Positions 35,001 to 46,900 are shown, counted from the first letter of the stretch. The stretch: 64,000 bases of DNA from Tubulanus polymorphus (GCF_964204645.1 NC_134030.1:16311110-16375109); one strand, 5' to 3'. A program made the numbers and translations. Notes: generated by a model from the letters alone, not told the origin.

Positions 35001-38000
35001 AAAATCAGCACTTTTTACATATTTTTAAAATTTTCAAGGGGAACTCTTTGATCAATTATCTTCATCTTTGACATATGTTTGTATCTCCCCATGCTGCATC
35101 GACATAACAAAAATTGGCTCGATCAGACAGAAGACGGAGTCGTGTGACCTTTTTTGTACATATAAAGGTCAGTTTTGTCCTCAATTCCGTGACCTGTAGC
35201 TCCCGAATGGTTGGCCATTTTTCATTGAAATGGGATGATATACATTGAGAGGGGCTCTTAAGCATATCAGACACATTCTTTGATCAGTCAAGTGTGACGC
35301 AATCGGTAGCCACCATCGGAGACCATATCGGTAGCACGATGACATCCATTTTTGATAGTGGTGAAGATCTTACACGCCCCAATCCTCATAACATGTAAAT
35401 CCACCAAGTGTTATCAGTCCTCATTTCTAGATAGAAAAAGGTTTTTTGAGGAAAATACCTGCAGGTTTTAACTTATAGTCTTGATATTTGATGAATCCTA
35501 TCATTGTCATAGTATTCATCTCCTCACGTGTATTCGGCTTTTTATTCTCGCCACCGGGAGGAGTTGAATAATGAATTATATACAATTTCCCTATTTATAT
35601 TTGTACCTATTGCAAAATTGTAGCTTGTCAGATGTTCTATGATTGTGGTGAGTTTCAAGGTCATTAGTTTTTAAAAATTGACACCGGGAGGCGTTGAATA
35701 GCTGAATAACTTAGTAGGCCTACATTTATTTTCATATTGTATTGCCTCTAGGCATTTTTGTAACAACAATCAAATGCAAAATTGTAGCTAGTGACATTTT
35801 CTTAGATTGTGGTGAGTTATAAGGTAATAGCTATCTTATGTTTACCAGGGGCATTGAATATTGAAATTTTCTGTTTGTTGAGCATTTCAAACCACTTCCC
35901 AAGTGGACATGGCAGGGAAGAAAATCTTCCGACCATAGACGGATTTCCGACCTTTTCTTTATTCCTGAGAACAGTGTAAATCACCTCAATCGCTTTAATC
36001 ACCTAAATCGCGGGCGTCACATCGGAGCGCTCCGTAGTTAGGAGTGCTCCTTAAGACGGTTTTCGGCAGTTTTTAGCACAACTGTGGAGTCGGAGAAACC
36101 AATATGGCGTCTCATTCAAAAAGCGGCTCTAATTCAGGCCCAAACTATTAACATTTTGACCAAAAAGAAGTAAGTTTTTTGGCTAAAAGTTACTGATTTT
36201 TGTTCCCCAAAAAAATTCTTTTTTTTTTAAGATAAATATTTTCCGACTTTTTCAATATGGGCCGTTTTCATCCCTGACATGGTGTCCCTGGACCCCTAGT
36301 TTCTCAATGAAGTCATGTAAACGATTATAGCCAAGCTTTTCCGATACTTTGAATATTGAAGGGAGAACAAAAATAGGCTGATAGTCACTAGATATATTGA
36401 AAATAGGTATGACATAAGCAATTTTGGAAAGATTCAAATCAACCTCAGTAAGCTGCAGTTGAAAATGTGGCTTTGATATTTCATTAATGACAGACTTGAG
36501 TAATTTGTTACTAATAAGGTACGGTGCATTTCAAGTGGGCATGGAATCTTAGTTTTATTTAAATTTTGAACCAATTTCAGGAGCCCGAAAAGATGAAACT
36601 TTTTATAAATGTATGCAGCTGGCATCGAGTTCCTGAACCCAAATCAGATGAAGATCCAATTCCTATTTGCGGGGGAGATTTTGAAGATCTAGAAGATAAT
36701 TTGCGATCAGGTTTGTAAACATCAACCTCCTTTGATCTAGACACGCCATCACTTGAAGGAATCTGATGGTAGGCCTATAATGTGGGACTCTACCTTCTGT
36801 GGTAGACCCATCCTCCCTTGGAGAGATTCAACCCAGATGACATCAAAAGCTTCTGTAGAAATCCCTGTCTTAGTACCTCTCTTGCATGGATTCAAACCAG
36901 CTCTCATCCTGAGACTCTGCAGCTGTTTAAACTGCTGCCTTTGCAGACCCACCCACGCTCACAGGGATTCAAACCAGATGGCATTGTGTGATAGTGTAAA
37001 CCCCTCTCCCCTTCTTGTAGACAAAGCTTTGCTCATATAGCTACCTTATTAAACCCCCTTTGACAATATCACCAATTGCCAATTGAGTTTTATCTAATTG
37101 AAGGTAACCCACAGAGAAACACTGTAAGAGGGTATTGACATTTCACTTCAAATTCTAAGAGCCATTTTCAAATCGTTAGAAACAATGACATCAGTAGCAA
37201 GTGTACGTTGAGTATACTATTGTTGATTTCTAAAACGAAAGAGGCAATGAATATTTATAAGAAGTAAATCTTTTTGAATGTATTTGGATTTCGAATACTT
37301 TGCGCATTCACATATTTATACTGATGAAAATGTGCAGTAGTTTGTGTCTTATTTCATTTACATATATATTTATATACATACTTATATGCGGATGAATGCT
37401 ATGCTATCCTAATTTGCATGATAAACTCACATTATGCCCTCCATCGTTGCGATTCATTCGTGGCTAGATTGGCGCCACATCATGTCTGAAGCTCAAAACA
37501 GGTCGCATATTATCCTATCTGAGTGCTGGCTCATAACGAATTGACAACCAGTCGCCAATTTTTCAGTCGGAGAATTTTTGTGACATGGATTACGTATACT
37601 TCAGTTAGATTAAGGCTGGCTTATGTCGACAAGCAACGCGACGCCTACCGACTCCTACCGAAGCAACTGAGAGCAACCGCCATCGCAGCCCAGCTTATGT
37701 CGACTGCGCTCCGATTCACAGCAACTGAGGCCGACTAGCGGGATATGAGATCCTCCCAGTTGCATCCCTGTTTATGTCGGTTGCGATTACTAGCAACTGC
37801 AACGGCTCAAATGGTCACGTGATAAGCATTTTGAGAATAAATTTGAATTATTAGGAAATATATTTCTATTAGAAAGCTATTTCTTTAAGACTTTGATCTC
37901 TCTGATTCTGTTTTGAATACAACGTGCTAGCGACATCATATAAAGATTGCCGCTCACACCATAATTCTACCAATTTCGTTTTTAGATCTTCGGTCCAGTC

Positions 38001-41000
38001 CTCTGCCGTGCTGAAGGTTTGGTTTACGTTTTGAACTACTTATATTTGAAAGATTATGACTAATTACGAATGACGCTAACTAGCGGTGATAATTTGTACT
38101 ATGTATATGCGGTCACTCATTGGCTGGAACCCCTGCGCTCAGTTACGTCGCGTTGCAGATGAGCTTATTTCGGCTGCGATCGAAAGCAACTGTCCGCCTA
38201 CCGTAGGCCGGAGTAGAACATGGGCAACTAGCCGGATACGGCTTGCGACAAGTCGATAGGCGTCGGGTTGCCGTCACAAGCCGGCTTATGTCGAACCGAT
38301 AGAGCAGCAACTAGCGGCCTCTCGTAGGCCGCTAGTTGCCGCTAATCGGCGATAAACCCAGTTGCGTCGGTAGGCGTCGTGTTGCTTGTCGACATAAGCC
38401 AGCCTTTAGACTGATTAGACCAGTCATTGGGCCATCAGACGTGTTCTATTTCCTACAACAGTGATCAGATCAGGAACAGATCTTAGGTGACCTGAGTGTA
38501 CTGAAATGAACAGCGATGCAGTGGTGTTGGAACGGTAGAAATTTAATATTGAATGACGTTGAGTCCTGACCAAATAGGTGACTCGACCTTGTGATGTGAT
38601 GTTAGCGTTCTTAAGAATAAACTTATCGCAAAACATCCTCAATGTTGAAAGTGGAAATATGAATGCAATTCCTTTGGATGAATAGAATTTTTTTAGCAAT
38701 TTATCTGAATGTTCAGAATATGTTTTTCTTCTTGTTTTTATCTAGGTCAACCATAACCAACATTTTTGGGTGTGTGTTGGGTTTGGGGAGGGGTCACTTA
38801 CCCCTCTAGGTGTACGCTTCTCTAAGGGGCCAACTTGGAATCTGTTGTTGAAATGATTGTTTCCTATTGCCTTTCTTTTTTCCTCTCAACCGAAATAATC
38901 CTAGTTATTTATTTATACCACCTTCCTACAGTGATGTGATACTGTTGCGCTCAAAACCCAATGCAAATAGGCTCAAAATGGGAGTAATAAGTCCTTTTAC
39001 AGCGTTCCAAATAGCTTGCAATGAAAAGAAACTGCTTGGTACAGAAAGTGGGAATCCCATTTGAGATTTGTGGGTGTTGGTCTCATGCAATGTGGCGAGA
39101 TCAGTCCTAAAAGGGTAAAGGCAAGGCTGGAAAGTGGGACCTGAAATGCCAAGAATGAGTTCTTCTGATTAGATAGAATTTTAGATTATAATTATCCGGT
39201 TATACGTCTTTAGACTTTGCATGGCCCATGGGGCTCTAGTTGAAATGGCTCATAGCATTTGAGGTGAAGTGTCAAAATCCTCTAATATTTTTCTTTGATT
39301 GTAGGTTTTATTTTTCGATTGAATTAAACGGTCACTTGTCTATGAAAACCAACTTAGTTTCCTCTAATTTTAGGGAAATGTAAAGTGGTCGCTGTTGCGT
39401 TAAATCCCAAAGTTTTAGAAGATTATGGACTAGAATCGAGTGACTCTGCAGGCCGGGAGGCTGTTGTCAAATTAATGTTCGCATTCCTCGAGGCGATGCA
39501 TAGCGGCATAAAAATCTCAGTAAAATATCAAATATTCACACAAAAAATTACACATAAAGGCCCCATCGAGCGGCTGCAACAGTCATTAATGACTGCCCTG
39601 AAAAAAGCTCATGGTCGCCTGATCAAAGACGATATGACTGAACTAAAAAACTCTTTTTCGCCCTTGAGATCGTTAGATACAGATTCAGTCATGAGTCAGC
39701 TTGGAAATATTGTCGTACCAGAAAGTACAAATAAGTCACAGAGGGGAAATAATGAGGAAAATGGAATAAATTTGACACCCAATGTGACGACTCCAGCTCA
39801 GCAAAATAATAATTTGATTGAAGAGTTATCAGCGACCGAGATAATAGTTAGGCAGCCTAATCATACTGTGGCAAGAGGGGATCAAGGGTTGGTCATCGAA
39901 ATACATCTACCAGGAGTGAAGTCTGTGAAAGAATGTGAATTAGAAATATCCGAGGTAAAATAACGATAAGATCATAGATATTGTGATTCATTGAAAAAGC
40001 GTTCTCGATTCTCGAACAGATTATGATAAGTCTATTATGATTATTATACCTATTGCTACAAAGTGTAGGGGGGTATACTGGAGTCAGGTCGTCTGGCGTC
40101 CATCGTCCATCCGTTGACACAATCTTGTCTGAAGATCTCTTTAACTACTCTCTTCTTGCAACTTTACACATGTTTGTCTGGATATGTAGTTGTGCATGTA
40201 GTTGTGCACTTTATACATGAGAAAGCTGATGTCAGATCAACTTCTAAATGAAGCAGATTTGATAATGAAAATGCGTTGCAGATATGTAGTTAGTGGAAAG
40301 TTTCAAGGTCACATGATATTCCATGTGGCCACCACGGGTGCTGAATGCCACGGCAGCCATCTTGAATTTTTTGTTAGCACCACAGCCTATAATTCTAGAT
40401 TGATTTTCATGAAACTCAGAATTTGGGCAGGTGAGATGTCCCACCCTTATTCAAAATAGAGGTAATCGGTCATTAAATATGGCCGCCAGGACAGCTATCC
40501 TCAATTTCTGGTTAGTGTGTGGATTTTCTGAAATTTAGTTAGCCTACCAGGTTTAGGAAGATGAGATGTTCGCCCCTATTGAGAATGAAAGCAATTGGCC
40601 ATCAAATAGGGCCACAGGTTGGCAATTTTGAATTATCATGTTAGCACGATAGAGTTGCAATTCTTGGTGGATTTACGTGTTATGAGGATTGGGGCAGGTA
40701 AGATCTTCACCACTATCAAAAATGGATGTCATCGTGCTTCCGATATGGTCTCTAGTGTAGACATCTTGATTTTCTCCCTAGCATGATACAGCCAATAGGT
40801 CCTATAATTCTTATTATATTTACATGAACAGGGTTCGTAGTGGGCCTTGAAATCCTTGAATAGCCTTGAATTGTCAAAAGGAAATTCGTTGAAAGGCCTC
40901 GAATTCAGCACTTTGGTCTTGAAAATTGATTTCAGGGCCTTGAATTTCGAAAAGGTGGCAAATCTGTAGATTTATGATTGTTTTTTGTAATGATGGAAAT

Positions 41001-44000
41001 TTTGATAATAGCGTGACGATGTCTACTGCATGCTTTATAAATCGTATCTATCTTTTTTTATCCTTGGAGACCTATGTTGTGCAGTAGGTGTCTATTTGAG
41101 TCATTGGGGAAAACCCACTACTACCGGTATGTATATTCATGATGAATCATCATTCAGTTGTGTTTTATTACTGCATGTATAGCGCTTTTCACGGAGATGG
41201 TGTCAATTGACTTGGACCATGTATCCCCTCCGAAATCCCGCCAAAAACATCTGGTTGGTGTTTACATCAGATTTAACTCATTGCCTGTCAAAAACGTACT
41301 GGTACGTTCGATATCTCCCATCACTTGCCTGCCAAAACCGTACTGGTACAGGGACGGATACAGGGGGGGTGCACGAGGTGGCTAGCCACCCCCCAAAAAA
41401 AATTTTTAAACACCTATATTTTCTTCAGAGATGAGAATTCCCCGCGGATCCGCGGTTTCCCGCGGATTTCAGTATTGAAAAATATCAATTTTCCAAATAG
41501 TCCAAAAATGATGTAAAAGTATGGGGGGGGTGATGATCTCACTCAATTGGTCCGGCGCGATCGGTAATCAGGTGAACCGTAAAAGCGTTCAGTGCCTGTT
41601 TTACTTATCGTCACGTAAAAGTATCGCATTTCAATGCATATTCATTGCAACACAGTGATTTTGTATGTACATTTGTACTACGATGAGTTTGTATGTATTT
41701 TATCGATCGGTTGCAGACACGCACGCACAGCAACAGTAGTAACGTATATAGGTCTACTTACTGTTGCTGCGTGTGTGTGGCGAACGCTTTCGGATATTAT
41801 ACACTACTTGGTGATGATTTTTAGTGAGCATTCATCGGCGCATTTTTACTGCAATAATTCAGGGCTCGACCCGTAATGCATGAGATGCTGAATGTCATCA
41901 AATGAGGATGTACCACATTGGAACTAGCCATTACCTTCCAAAATATAATAGTCGTTCATGGGTTCGAGATCGCTCTAAGTGCTCGGAATTGCCCGTATTT
42001 TGATGTGTACATTATACTAGTAATACATGGTATAATATTGTCTCACTGTGTAATTGTGGGTTTGAGAATGGCCCAGAACGAGTGTTATCTTATTTTTCTG
42101 GCCGCCCAAATGTTTTTTTCATTTGCCACCGAGAGGAGTTTTAGAATGCTTCTGAGAGCCTCTAAGCACTTCATTTTTCAAAAAAAATTTTTCAGCCACC
42201 CCCCTTTATAAAATCCTGTATCCGCCCCTGTGGTAAGGTTGACTTGTTTCTTAACTTTAACGATATATGGCGAATTCATTGCACAACACCAGTTAGTTTG
42301 ATGCTTTTACTACTAAAACAGATTATCATCAGTCGTTTAATGCAGTGTGTTAGTGACGTCATCTATTGAAATGGGGTCTGAACACGCATGATTGGGCATA
42401 TTTTATGCAAAATACCCCCTCTGCACTAGTGATTGCTGCAGATTTTATCACTTATAGAAGAAATGATTACATCTTTACAGCATCTCAAGGAGTGCTTCGA
42501 CAGCGTCATACAAAATGCGCTTTGGATTGGCTAAGACACTAGATCAATCGATAGAAGGCGAATTTGGTGACTGTTTCTTCTCACTGAACGTAGATGAGGC
42601 TACGAGTAAATCAAACAAGAAAATTTTGACTATTTTGGTTTCGTATTACAGCAAGATTGAAAAGCAGGCCGTTGTTAAACATTTAGCATCCAAAAACATG
42701 ATAACAGTTGATTCCGAATCTGTATACAAAGCAGTTGTTGAAGTTTTCAACGATCGCCATTTATCATCACATCATCTGATGTCAATTCTTCTTGACAGTT
42801 GCAGTGTTATGCATGGGAGTAAGACTGGATTCGAAACACGAGTGCGATCCAATTTGCCCCACACCTATTGGACATAGACGGAGATAGCCTTCATCATGTC
42901 CACAATGCTGCCAAAAAATATACTCAGAATATGATTGGTTTGTTGAAAAATTAATTTCGGACATTTGTTGTGACATTAAGTACTCGAAGGATATCGAAAA
43001 ATGTAGCTAGAACAACTGTAGCTAGAATTTTTGGTATGAATTACACACAACCCAGAAACGTTATGTCCAGACGAGGTGGTTGTCGGTACACGATGCGGCA
43101 TGCGATTTGCAAAGAAAGCTCAACATCTACGGTCTACTGTATTTTGGTTTTTTTCCAGTCAACATGCATGTCAACTACTTAGCGATTTGTGTTGCTGTGG
43201 TATCTCAGAAAATGATCGAAAAACAATAAGGAATTTACATCACTGCTGGAAAGTATAAACGACTTACTGCTGATGGGCGAGCTAGGAGAGCTGCATCACC
43301 GATAAGCTTTTTGTGCAGATAAACAGGTCATGCTAGATATTATTTAAGATTATGATATTTTGCTTCACAGCTCCGCGGAAAAGATCGTCATGATTTATAT
43401 TTTCACAGCGTGTTGTTATTCACGTCTTTTAGTAATATAGGCCTTTTAAACAGGTAACTTTTGGTAGCAAAGTATTGTAATCTTTCTTATAAATCATTTT
43501 TATTTTAGGCTGAAACTGTACATTAACTTTTATCTCTTTGTGCTACCCTTAATGAAGCGATACGTGCTTATGTTTCAGAAGACCGAACCAATGGTAGGTC
43601 TGCTCAATGACGAACAGGTTGCATTATACCGTTAGTTTCTCGCGCTATTTGTTGACCCATCTGCCATCTGCAATACCGAAAGTAGATGCAAAACTTCTAG
43701 AAATAGACATTGATGCAAATATTTTGAGCAATAAATTGATTTTCTTTGGTGAAACTGCGAAATCAGTACTAGCGGGAAATAAGGATCTGGCAGGTGGTTT
43801 CTACCTTTGTGCTAAACGAGCATACAAAGAAACAGCAAAACACTTGACCAAAAAATGTCTATCAACAATGAATTGCTACGAGCAATATACACGATTGACC
43901 CTAGATGTCATGGTTCAAAGGTCACATTGGCCGAAATGAAAAAGCTGCCAAAATTAGTGACAAATGTAATTGCGCCACAAGAACTTGATACGTATAACAT

Positions 44001-46318
44001 GCAGGTTCATCAGTACTGTGCCAACAAAACGTTGCCACCTGCAACCGATACTGATGGCAATTATGTCAGAATTGATCAATGGTGGACGGAGGTAAATTCA
44101 ATCCAAAAATATGAACATCTCTATCGAATGATTTTCGCGATTTTATCGTGCTTGAGTTGCCCGGTTGTAGAAAGTAGCTTCAGCATTCTTGGTGATCTTC
44201 TGAATACTCTGACAACGAGATTGAATATAGAAACCATCAATGCTATCCAGACTTTCAAATACCCACTAAACAAACCTGCTGTTCAACATTTTCACAGGCA
44301 ATGACGTCATGTACGACCCTGTAGATGAAAATTTGGTGAGAAACATCCAAAATTCTGCTGGATGTTACAAGGCTGAGCTGACAGAAAAGAAATTGGCAGA
44401 GTCCAGGAAAGCCATCGAAAACTTTCAACGAAGAAATGTCGGGAACATGTGATAGAATCATGAAGGAAATCGAGGGAGGCTCACTTAGCTGCCAACAGTG
44501 TCGCCCAAAACCGTGGCGAACGGAAGAGGCATCTGGAATTACTCGCCGAAAAAGTTTCAGCTAAAAGACAGAAGTAAGACGATGATCTCTAGGGTGAGAT
44601 CGTAAAGTCGTGTTTATTATATATTTTAGATTGTTCGAATAAATAAATTCTTGATTTTTAATTCTTTTAATCTGTAGATAGTGGGTTTTAATCTTTTTAT
44701 CCATTCACCACGTTTGAGTGTGGTTATCGTACTAAGGGGCTAACTTTAGACACGTGTATAGATGACATGGACTCTACGACTTTAAAGTGTTTGTCTATGT
44801 GAAATAGCAGTGTAAGCTCTGCTTTTTGTAATTCTAGAATTAAAGTGAATAAATATCAGTTTGTCAAATTATTACAGTCAAATTACGAATTAATGATATA
44901 GTGGGTGCCTTCTTTTCCTCGGACATGAATCGTCGGGGCGCCTCACACAACATGGTATGATAAATTTCTAACGGATGATTGATATAGCATTTCACCAAGA
45001 ACTTTTGGCAATAAGACCCTATCCACCAAGAAACACTGATAATTTATTGTACGAAGGACTGATTAAATGTTCCGAAAGCTAGGCTTTAAAAATGGTACCT
45101 TGTTTTTCCACTGCTGAGTTTAAAAGTTGACCCGGCCGGCCGCCTGTCTACCCTGTACAGTACTCTTTTTTCATGATCAGGCTAACAATATCAGACCCGG
45201 CAGCTATAGAAATAAACTGATAATAAAATTTTATAGGAATTTACAAAATTTACAAAAACCCGGCCGCTGCGGAGTAGCTAAGTATACTTTTTTAGCCAAA
45301 ATATTTATGGGACTCGAAACCAACAGAAAATACATGTACAGTCATAGATGGCGCAACCAACTGGCAGCTCTGTAAACGGTGGTTTTGTGTATTTCTATGG
45401 CCCACTGCGTCTAGAGCACCCCAAATTTACACAATTTTCTGGGGGAGGGCCCTAAGACCCCCCTTTAGTGGCTTTGCGCCTTTGGTGCTCGCTTCCTGGA
45501 CATAAGTTTTTAATTCCTATATTTCTTTTATCCTCCTTTATGATCCCTGTTCGAGGTTTTTTATGGCCTAATAGAAGGAAAAAATTTGGACCTGGAAAAT
45601 AATATACGATAAAAGTGAATCTATGGAAAATCTAACTTCGTTACATCCGAGGTAGACTGTATAATTATTTTTAGTCGAAGTATATAAGCAGGATGCAAAT
45701 TGCAATACCGGTAGCTGTGTACTTTTTGTATGTACTGGTACTGTAGAATTGTCCTGCGTGCTGAGAAATAGGGTACTGGACTAAATGTGGTCATGTACTG
45801 CATGCGTACTGGACCCATTCCAGGCGCCGTACTCGTAGTTGCGTAACCCCACCAGGGCCATACTGAAATGGTATTGTCACACCTGTTTTTTGTTAACTTT
45901 ATCAAATCACGCAAATATTTTATACACTATGTTCGATTTATTGTGATAAATTTGCTGTTTCAGAAGTACTTACCGCCTACAAAATCTACTGGGATCCATG
46001 GGCTTGGTTGATTGTGGGACCAATGCGATGTGGGACTAATAACACGTGGGACGAATGACACATGAAACAAATTGAGGAACCAATGAGATGAGGGACTAAT
46101 GACATGTGGGACCAACAGCATTCTTCCAATGGATTAAGCTATCTTTTATGCTATGTGTTGCTTGACACTATTTTCAGGATGATCTTTCATTACAAGTTCC
46201 GGACAAGTTTGATCTGTATTTGAAACTGCCCTCTATTGTCGATGATACTGCGGCTAGTGCAAGATATAACCCAAAGAGGTCGCTGCTTACAGTTACTCTA
46301 CCTCAAGAAAAGCAATGA
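31929..46318 (+). CDS. PIH1D2: PIH1 domain-containing protein 2 homologue (four coding exons)
   Basis: Exons 31929-32099, 36581-36710, 39374-39954 and 46178-46318 join in phases 0, 1 and 0 with GT/AG borders throughout, predicting 340 aa, close to the vertebrate protein of just over 300. N-terminal SQAQKIWLMLDDMADNDPQAY, the PIH1 core (LFINVCSWHRVP, VVAVALNPKVLED, KISVKYQIFTQKI, KGPIERLQQSLM) and a C-terminal CS/p23-like beta domain (LVIEIHLPGVKSVKECELEI, then FDLYLKLP and SLLTVTLP) follow the family order. PIH1D2 is known as a subunit of an R2TP-like HSP90 co-chaperone (with RUVBL1/2 and SPAG1), linked to folding and assembly of axonemal dyneins in ciliated or sperm cells. A splice acceptor at 31911 suggests an upstream 5'-UTR exon. 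The introns are full of transposons but all splice sites remain. Confidence 0.88.
32100..34027. other. PIH1D2 intron 1, first part
   Basis: Non-coding. No exon-like frame is supported; short frames at 32872-33195 and 33723-33992 on the minus strand match nothing I know. Confidence 0.6.
34028..34230 (+). repeat. Interspersed repeat, partner of 50067-50250
   Basis: Shares GATGTGATATG, GCAGTGAAGCTAGT and ATGAAGCCTT with the later copy, in the same orientation and order. Confidence 0.6.
34640..34905 (-). pseudogene. LINE reverse transcriptase relic, palm region
   Basis: The minus strand reads KLEHYG near 34890, then WFTNYLNDRYQSVKY, VTKGSILGPLLFLLCI and LLADDSIFF, the order of RT motifs 4-5 with the catalytic DD. 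Stops interrupt it. It is probably the downstream half of the relic at 36285-36530, separated by repeat copy 2. Confidence 0.75.
34925..36290 (+). repeat. Interspersed 160-bp-unit repeat (copy 2), with nested insertion
   Basis: Opens with a stretch like 30130-30200 (ATCATGATGGCCGACTGACAGCC) and carries tandem units near 35546, 35683 and 35846. It ends with ACCACTTCCCAAGTGG and, after the insertion at 35913-36276, GGTGTCCCTGGACCC. It splits a minus-strand LINE relic. The stretch 35330-35400 is an inverted copy of 40668-40745. Confidence 0.65.
35913..36276. mobile_element. 364-bp CAGGGA-ended non-autonomous DNA element
   Basis: Ends CAGGGAAGAAAA and, inverted, CAGGGATGAAAA. ACATGG lies directly on both sides (35907-35912 and 36277-36282). 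Copies 1 and 3 of the host repeat lack it and show the empty site. A hAT-like origin is possible, though a 6-base duplication is short for hAT. Confidence 0.75.
36285..36530 (-). pseudogene. LINE reverse transcriptase relic, N-terminal region
   Basis: Minus-strand fragments in two frames read LLKSVINEISKPHFQLQ, then LSKIAYVIPIF, SDYQPIFVLPSIFK and LHDFIEKLG. These are the typical NYRPIS-type region of APE-type LINE reverse transcriptases. Frameshifted. Confidence 0.75.
36581..36710 (+). CDS. PIH1D2: PIH1D2 exon 2
   Basis: Acceptor CAATTTCAG, donor CAG/GTTTGT; 130 bases. Encodes EPEKMKLFINVCSWHRVPEP and the acidic end GGDFEDLEDNLRS, matching the start of the PIH1 fold. Phase 0 in, phase 1 out. 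Confidence 0.85.
36711..37612. other. PIH1D2 intron 2, first part
   Basis: Non-coding. GGATTCAAACCAG-like words recur near 36826, 36890 and 36965, a weak 70-bp periodicity that gives a chance open frame at 36753-37040. Confidence 0.5.
37613..38405. mobile_element. 793-bp PIF/Harbinger-like MITE
   Basis: Terminal inverted repeats of about 44 bp begin AGGCTGGCTTATGTCGACAA. TTA sits on both sides (37610-37612 and 38406-38408), the 3-base duplication typical of PIF/Harbinger. Inside, GCAACTAGCGGCCT pairs perfectly with its complement around 38304-38340, and the end sequence recurs in partial copies. No coding frame. Confidence 0.8.
38406..39373. other. PIH1D2 intron 2, last part
   Basis: Nothing coding is supported; ends at acceptor TTTTAG before exon 3. 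Confidence 0.6.
39374..39954 (+). CDS. PIH1D2: PIH1D2 exon 3 (main PIH1 and start of CS-like domain)
   Basis: 581 bases, phase 1 in and phase 0 out (GAG/GTAAAA). Encodes VVAVALNPKVLED, a helical region, VKYQIFTQKITHKGPIERL, a Ser/Asn-rich linker, then ATEIIVRQPNHTV and VIEIHLPGVKSVKECELEIS. The linker is variable in the family. All 193 codons are open. Confidence 0.88.
40070..40800 (+). repeat. Interspersed repeat with GTCGTCTGGCGTCC head
   Basis: Three or four degenerate units of about 125 bp with GGGCAGGTGAGAT-like, GCCATCTTGAATTTT-like and GGCCATCAAATA-like segments. An inverted copy of 40668-40745 lies inside repeat copy 2 at about 35330-35400. Non-coding, in PIH1D2 intron 3. Confidence 0.6.
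40801..41348. other. PIH1D2 intron 3, non-coding
   Basis: No supported coding exon. Two CCAAAAACGTACTGG-like words lie near 41287 and 41331. Confidence 0.5.
41349..42230. mobile_element. 882-bp hAT-type MITE
   Basis: Ends CAGGGACGGATACAGG on the left and CCTGTATCCGCCCCTG on the right (15 of 16 paired), a terminus widespread among hAT elements. TGGTA directly flanks both ends; the expected 8-base duplication is not perfect. Non-coding, GC-rich patches inside. Confidence 0.75.
42475..44576 (+). pseudogene. hAT-family transposase relic
   Basis: Frames at 42515-42877, 43607-43939 and 43855-44304, joined by frameshifted stretches, give the hAT order: CFFSLNVDEATSKSNKKIL (first catalytic Asp region), LMSILLDSCSVMHGSKTGF, a middle helical domain, and a C-terminal dimerisation region with RIDQWWTEV, AILSCLSCPVVESSFSIL and LNIETINAIQTFKY. 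At least four frame changes make it dead. It sits 240 bases after the hAT MITE, in PIH1D2 intron 3, but I cannot identify its own terminal repeats or show that the two are related. Confidence 0.75.
44577..46012. other. PIH1D2 intron 3, last non-coding part
   Basis: No gene supported. GGGGGAGGGCCCTAAGACCC near 45440 resembles sequences common in repeats. Confidence 0.5.
46013..46120 (+). repeat. Short tandem repeat just upstream of PIH1D2 exon 4
   Basis: Five or so degenerate copies of TGTGGGACCAATGACA with a period near 20, ending about 60 bases before the exon 4 acceptor. Confidence 0.7.
46178..46318 (+). CDS. PIH1D2: PIH1D2 exon 4 with stop
   Basis: Acceptor TATTTTCAG; 46 codons plus TGA 46316-46318. 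Encodes DDLSLQVPDKFDLYLKLPS and RSLLTVTLPQ, the last strands of the CS-like domain, as in the family C-terminus. Confidence 0.85.
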   Translation, partial: DDLSLQVPDKFDLYLKLPSIVDDTAASARYNPKRSLLTVTLPQEKQ

Positions 46319-46495
46319 GTTTGGAGCTGAGAGCCTAGAAATAACTGACACATGGCAGAGAAAAACTGAAAATGAACAGTTATTGCTGATTCCAGTTTCG
46401 GATCTACACTTAGATTTTGTGCAGGTATCAATTTGCAGTTTGAGCCCATAACATAACGCATTCATCATTGTAATTGTTAAGTGTGGGCAATCACT

Positions 46496-46900
46496 TTTTA
46501 GCTCCGCCGTGACCGAAGATCAGCAGAGCTGATGGGTAAGGGGCTTAGCTGTAGTCGTCAATCCGTTCGTTCGGGCGCTGTCTACTTTTTCTTCAAATAG
46601 CTACTAGTCCTACAGGTTTAACCAGATCAATTCCACATTTGGTATGGACCAAGACCTACAAAGCTACAGAGCCATATTAAGATTGTTCCCTCAGAGGCAC
46701 CCTTAGGGTTGGAGCTTCTATTTCTTCAAATTGCTCCTAGGATCTTATCCCAGATCAATTCCAAGATTGGTATGGATATTCTTTGGACCAATACGTACAA
46801 AGTACAGAGCCCTGTTTATGGACCTTCGCTTTGAAACTTTCTTCCTTTGGTACAAAATAACTTCCGAACAAGGCTTAGTTTCTCTTCGGAACTTTTAAAA
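46496..46900 (+). repeat. Interspersed repeat beginning TTAGCTCCGCCGTGACC
   Basis: Opens with a hairpin-like AGCTCCGCCGTGACC...AGCAGAGCT and contains two related halves (ACCAGATCAATTCCACATTTGG and ATCCCAGATCAATTCCAAGA). Non-coding. An AATAAA at about 46914 just after it could serve PIH1D2, unproven. Confidence 0.5.

Noticed and set aside
38867-39064. Extra PIH1D2 exon between exons 2 and 3
   Set aside because: Exons 2 and 3 already join in phase, and this frame shows no PIH1-like sequence.
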